This document shows positions 5,287 to 5,729 of a stretch of DNA of 5,729 nt, piece by piece. Source of the stretch: Gammaproteobacteria bacterium (GTDB lineage: Bacteria > Bacillota_I > Bacilli_A > Izemoplasmatales > UBA1188); contig JAILNJ010000035.1 of NCBI GenBank assembly GCA_024691665.1, forward strand, positions 1 through 5,729. The letters run 5' to 3'. Position numbers and translations under genes: made by a program. The notes beneath the pieces were generated by a model. The model had not been told where the DNA came from. It made no database searches and saw nothing but the letters and a program-made list of their open reading frames with translations. Each line of letters begins with the position of its first letter. Within the stretch, counting starts at the first letter, position 1.

Positions 5287-5729
5287 ATGAAACTTGGATT
5301 ATTTTATTTTTCTGGAACTGGAAATACAAAGAAAATATTAGATTTATGGACTAAATCATTAGAAGAAAATTCTATATCTTTTGATATGCTTAAAATTGAA
5401 GATGTGAGCCCTAAAGATATAGACTTATCTATATATGATAAAATAGCTTTTTTCTATCCAATTCATGCGTTTAATGCACCATTAATAGTGCTAAATTTCG
5501 CAAAATCATTAAATAAGGTAGACAGTCCTATTAAGTGTTTCTTTGTAATGGTTTCAGGTGAATATTTAGTAATGAATAATTCATCAGGAATGAAGCTTAA
5601 AAGAATACTTAAAAGAAAGAATATTATAGTCGAATCAGACTATCACTATATCATGCCTTACAATATGATCTTTAGACACAGTGAAGAGAATGCTTATAAA
5701 ATGTATGAGACAGCTAAAGAGATTATTCC
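5287..5729 (+). CDS. Flavodoxin-domain protein, probably EFR1 family ferredoxin (3' end missing)
   Basis: An open frame of 147 full codons runs off the right edge. It begins MKLGLFYFSGTGNTKKIL, where SGTGNT (residues 9-14) is the flavodoxin FMN-phosphate loop. FFYPIHAFNAP (about 55-65) and CFFVMVSGEY (about 84-93) are the second and third flavin-facing loops, and YIMPYNMIF (124-132) matches the MPxN segment typical of EFR1-type proteins. In that family the flavodoxin domain is followed by a C-terminal two [4Fe-4S] ferredoxin domain, giving roughly 250-270 residues; that half would lie beyond the window, so its presence is inferred. The ATG is 1 bp after the SDR stop with no Shine-Dalgarno sequence in the preceding 20 bases, which suggests translational coupling. 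The start is fixed by the flavodoxin first strand. It probably serves as electron carrier or reductase for the neighbouring enzymes; a plain flavodoxin is the alternative. Confidence 0.8.
   Translation, partial: MKLGLFYFSGTGNTKKILDLWTKSLEENSISFDMLKIEDVSPKDIDLSIYDKIAFFYPIHAFNAPLIVLNFAKSLNKVDSPIKCFFVMVSGEYLVMNNSSGMKLKRILKRKNIIVESDYHYIMPYNMIFRHSEENAYKMYETAKEII

Noticed and set aside
1..5729. No TGA stop codon is used by the six visible gene ends (three TAA, three TAG), hinting at reassigned TGA
   Set aside because: Six stops are too few, tryptophan is encoded by TGG throughout, and no in-frame TGA occurs. The standard code explains everything seen.
1..5729. Mobile element, CRISPR array, or tRNA/riboswitch structure
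   Set aside because: I saw no direct repeats with spacers, transposase or integrase motifs, terminal inverted repeats, tRNA-like T-loop sequences, or leaders long enough for a known riboswitch.

Overview
The window is AT-rich, all recognisable genes lie on the + strand, ribosome binding sites are strong and AGGAGG-like, and intergenic gaps are short. Together with the protein families (a NifU-like/GGGtGRT pair, DUF5662, an EFR1-type flavodoxin), this points to a low-GC, probably anaerobic Firmicute or Bacillota relative, perhaps a gut Erysipelotrichia- or RF39-like lineage. The taxonomic call is inference from family content and composition only.

Layout: (1) Bases 2-97 are the 3' end of an upstream gene, closed by a hairpin terminator at 113-149. 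(2) Bases 154-182 hold a plausible promoter for a two-gene operon at 234-1942. It encodes a NifU-like iron-sulfur scaffold-family protein and a GGGtGRT-family protein, separated by 11 bp and closed by a strong intrinsic terminator at 1956-1989. (3) A second transcription unit starts at an extended -10 promoter (2033-2041) embedded in a perfect 19-bp palindrome (2022-2040). It runs through a DUF5662-like histidine-rich protein, a tocopherol cyclase/CrtC-like lipocalin-fold protein, an extended SDR (NAD(P)-dependent epimerase/dehydratase-like) with a roughly 190-residue C-terminal extension, and a flavodoxin-domain protein of EFR1 type that is cut by the window edge. Gaps inside this unit are 10, 9 and 1 bp, so it is very probably one operon that continues past the window.

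How the genes may work together: the first operon looks like a conserved but functionally unassigned Fe-S-related pair. The second combines a hydrophobic-ligand-binding or cyclase-like fold, an NAD(P)-dependent SDR and a flavodoxin/ferredoxin redox protein. That is a reasonable parts list for reductive modification of a lipid, isoprenoid or other hydrophobic metabolite, but no substrate can be named from the sequence. This second operon is the best candidate for an undescribed system here. There are no tRNA or rRNA genes, CRISPR arrays, insertion sequences or phage genes, and no stretch over 300 bp without a gene.
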